A stretch of 40,418 nucleotides of DNA from Xanthobacteraceae bacterium (GTDB taxonomy: Bacteria; Pseudomonadota; Alphaproteobacteria; Rhizobiales; Xanthobacteraceae), in the NCBI GenBank assembly GCA_030044555.1, contig JASHVN010000190.1, forward strand, positions 1-40,418, read 5' to 3'. The notes under the pieces were generated by a model. It saw only the letters and a program-made list of their open reading frames with translations, did no database searches and was not told the origin of the DNA. This document shows, piece after piece, positions 40,296-40,418 of this stretch. Position 1 is the stretch's first letter, and every line of letters begins with the position of its first letter. The translations under genes and the position numbers were made by a program.

Positions 40296-40418
40296 CTAGT
40301 TGAGAGTCGTCTGCACACGCGAGTGCAGCAGCAAACTTCTAAATCGCGCCGCTTCGGATTTCAGAAATTTGCCGAGCTCCTGCGGATTCTGGTGAAAGAT
40401 TTCGACGCCCTGTTTCGC
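40296..40418 (-). CDS. Bug/TctC-family binding protein, C-terminal end
   Basis: The reverse frame is open from the window edge for 40 residues, then TAG (40298-40296). AKQGVEIFHQNPQELGKFLK followed by SEAARFRSLL matches the C-terminal helix of Bug receptors, where (P/T)xELxxFLxxExxRW is usual; compare the end of the intact Bug protein, ETSPQYLAALVKSEIAKW. Its start lies beyond the window. It would be the second Bug protein here. Confidence 0.75.
   Translation of the reverse strand, partial: AKQGVEIFHQNPQELGKFLKSEAARFRSLLLHSRVQTTLN

Overview
The window looks like a GC-rich chromosomal segment of an alphaproteobacterium of the order Hyphomicrobiales (Bradyrhizobium / Rhodopseudomonas / Xanthobacteraceae type). 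The grounds are codon bias, many solitary solute-binding proteins (TRAP, Bug/TctC and NMT1 types), FCD-type GntR regulators, and a hairpin-rich intergenic repeat (25598-25751) of a kind I associate with that group. Genus is inferred, not shown. It is accessory, catabolic DNA with several decayed genes. I saw no rRNA, tRNA, CRISPR array or intact mobile element.

Region 1 (1-16.2 kb) holds genes for degrading an aromatic or heteroaromatic compound. Forward strand: the end of one luciferase-like flavin monooxygenase, an alpha/beta hydrolase, a second luciferase-like monooxygenase and an SDR dehydrogenase. Reverse strand: a UbiD-type decarboxylase, an NCS2 nucleobase-type permease and a TRAP binding protein. 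Forward strand: a three-subunit molybdenum hydroxylase (FAD, 2Fe-2S and Mo subunits), a crotonase-fold enzyme and an MFS carrier. A GntR repressor and a divergent M29/NicX-like metalloenzyme follow. The main point is a shared control element. Four copies of a wGTGTCGACA palindrome overlap or abut the -10 of the promoters of ubiD, the hydroxylase operon, the NicX-like gene and the GntR gene itself. This indicates one regulon and probably one pathway, possibly for an N-heteroaromatic acid.

Region 2 (16.3-19.2 kb) has a membrane-anchored double retropepsin with a PDZ domain, a small VOC protein, and a decayed filamentous-haemagglutinin C-terminus with an in-frame amber codon.

Region 3 (19.2-31.3 kb, all reverse strand) has an NMT1-type ABC transporter set with an embedded 61-residue ORF, a MetE-like methyltransferase, a Tat-exported esterase, a second NMT1-type binding protein, the repeat element, a Bug protein, an ornithine-cyclodeaminase-like enzyme, an M24 hydrolase, an RraA-like protein and a LysR regulator.

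Region 4 (31.3-31.93 kb) is a graveyard. It keeps the junction of a second ubiD-NCS2 operon (ubiD tail, conserved spacer, NCS2 head with ATG changed to ATA and an early stop), fused in frame to a probable transposase scrap.

Region 5 (31.9-40.4 kb) is a second catabolic cluster: MFS carrier, beta-hydroxyacid-type dehydrogenase, FCD GntR regulator, MBL-fold lactonase-like hydrolase, NAD epimerase and crotonase, with a divergent carboxymuconolactone-decarboxylase-like protein. A frameshifted sugar-isomerase remnant, a tandem-VOC protein and the tail of another Bug protein follow. ATTGTATnACAAT operators lie upstream of the crotonase and of the distant ABC operon. A small-RNA-like unit (TTGACA-N17-TAAAAT promoter, hairpin, terminator) sits at 40049-40144.
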